Source: Bacillus sp. ISL-34 (GTDB lineage Bacteria > Bacillota > Bacilli > Bacillales > DSM-1321). From it: a stretch of DNA of 64,000 nt. The notes beneath the pieces were generated by a model. That model saw only the letters and a list, made by a program, of their open reading frames with translations, was not told the DNA's origin and did no database searches. Each line of letters begins with the position of its first letter. Position 1 is the stretch's first letter. The stretch lies in NCBI RefSeq assembly GCF_018613325.1, contig NZ_JAGGQJ010000025.1:124001-188000 (forward strand). The letters run 5' to 3'. Below, one piece after another: positions 63,257 through 64,000 of this stretch. Made by a program: the position numbers and the translations under genes.

Positions 63257-63941
63257 TCATTCTTCCTCCTTTCTTTAGAAAGATAAAATAGTATATGAAA
63301 AATATATTAAAGTGTAATAGTTTAATAGTTTGATTTTAAGAGGAAATAATATGTTTGATTACTATGTTAATGGCATTAGGGGATTTCTTTTGTAAGTTAG
63401 AAGTGCCTTATTTCATTCGCGGACACTCTATTGGCGGTCAAGGTACCTTCTTGGAGCGTTCATTACATAGGAGTGATAAATCCTCCTGAAAAACGAATAG
63501 TGAGTATTTAGCTATTGTTGGATAACATTTTTACAATATATTCTATCGAGGTATATTTTAAAATAAATAATGTCTTTACAGAGGGTTTCCAACAGTGCTT
63601 AAACAACTTTAGCCGAATAACTTTTAATTAATTTCATATTCTACCGCTTTTCTATTCCTTAAATTCTTAGTAAAAAAATCTGCTACCCAGATGTCCTTAT
63701 TGATGGGCATTCTGCACAACAAAAAATGGACAAATCCTTCATAATCCAATCCAACAGCGAACTTAATGTTATACTAAGTGGTATTCTGAATAATAAACAA
63801 CATATTGGAAGCTATAGTGCCTTTCAATACAAGAGCTTCCCGGAGTTTTAAAGGATTACAATACCTTGATGAAATCTCAATATGTTGCCTTTACTGCACT
63901 TGGCAATCCGTATGACTTTGGAGGAATAATAATTGAACAAT
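63257..63941. other. Intergenic stretch with a possible short remnant
   Basis: Mostly no signal. A 48-codon plus-strand frame ending at 63963 (SIQELPGVLKDYNTLMKSQ, YVAFTALGNPYDFGG) looks coding but lacks a start; it may be the end of a decayed gene. Confidence 0.35.
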
Positions 63942-64000
63942 ATGATAGAAATAAGCCAACTTGAGCGAGAGCGTATAAATGCTTTACAGCGGTATCAAAT
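63942..64000 (+). CDS. Start of a possible GAF-domain protein (partial)
   Basis: ATG 63942 opens MIEISQLERERINALQRYQ and runs off the window. The ERxxALxRY pattern is common at the N terminus of GAF-domain sensor proteins. The ribosome site GGAGGAAT is rather far (14 bases). Only 19 codons are visible, so both existence and family are tentative. Confidence 0.35.
   Translation, partial: MIEISQLERERINALQRYQ

Overview
The window looks like chromosome of a low-GC, spore-forming Bacillaceae member, probably close to Peribacillus/Bacillus simplex. The evidence is strong AGGAGG-type ribosome sites, many sporulation genes (cotM, sirA, a Spo0E-type phosphatase, CotD and CotF-type coat proteins) and a gene order matching the Bacillus subtilis lexA-cotM segment. 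The genus is an inference from gene content. No rRNA, tRNA, CRISPR array or intact insertion sequence was seen.

Layout. 1-3.1 kb (minus) is a catabolic operon: RpiR-type regulator, M20 amidohydrolase and LysP-like permease (cut by the window edge). 3.1-8.4 kb is sparse and decayed: copies of a ~130-200 bp dispersed repeat, a PaaI-type thioesterase, a stand-alone ClpP-like protease, a kinase-fold protein and two broken genes. 8.4-27.7 kb (minus) is a large CoA-thioester catabolic island. It has a fatty-acid-type block (two AMP-forming ligases, two thiolases, acyl-CoA dehydrogenase, PaaI thioesterase, MFS carrier), an adenine-deaminase-like hydrolase and an aromatic block (benzoate-CoA-type ligase, paaA-paaD-paaB-paaC plus a detached PaaD zinc ribbon, PaaX regulator, metallo-beta-lactamase-fold hydrolase, thioesterase, enoyl-CoA hydratase). 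A PaaE reductase, PaaK ligase and PaaZ ring-opening enzyme are not in the window.

28-51 kb carries the lexA-cotM synteny block, read right to left: lexA, yneA, yneB, ynzC, tkt, sirA, yneF, (insertions), ccdA, a wrecked yneI, ccdC, (insertions), yneK-like, cotM. Inserted modules include sbcCD, a TusA/YeeE thiosulfate-uptake pair, mhqP with MhqR-type operators, an Rrf2 regulator near an old-yellow-enzyme gene, thioredoxin and an IDEAL-domain protein, and the coat-F/adhB cluster. lexA and yneA diverge over three LexA boxes.

51-64 kb is accessory. It has a QdoR/LmrA regulator with quercetin dioxygenase and a multidrug exporter, a secreted lipase, an orphan phage-like repressor switch with palindromic operators, a cell-wall amidase, an APH-fold kinase, a CotD-like coat protein, a GNAT acetyltransferase and several pseudogenes.

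The most distinctive points are the Paa-type epoxidase paired with a benzoate-type ligase and a split PaaD; the high density of recently broken genes (eight or so, two of them long frames with a single in-frame TAG); the dispersed structured repeat; and a 21-bp tandem array. Start codons were chosen from ribosome sites where possible; function assignments rest on remembered family motifs, not on database searches.
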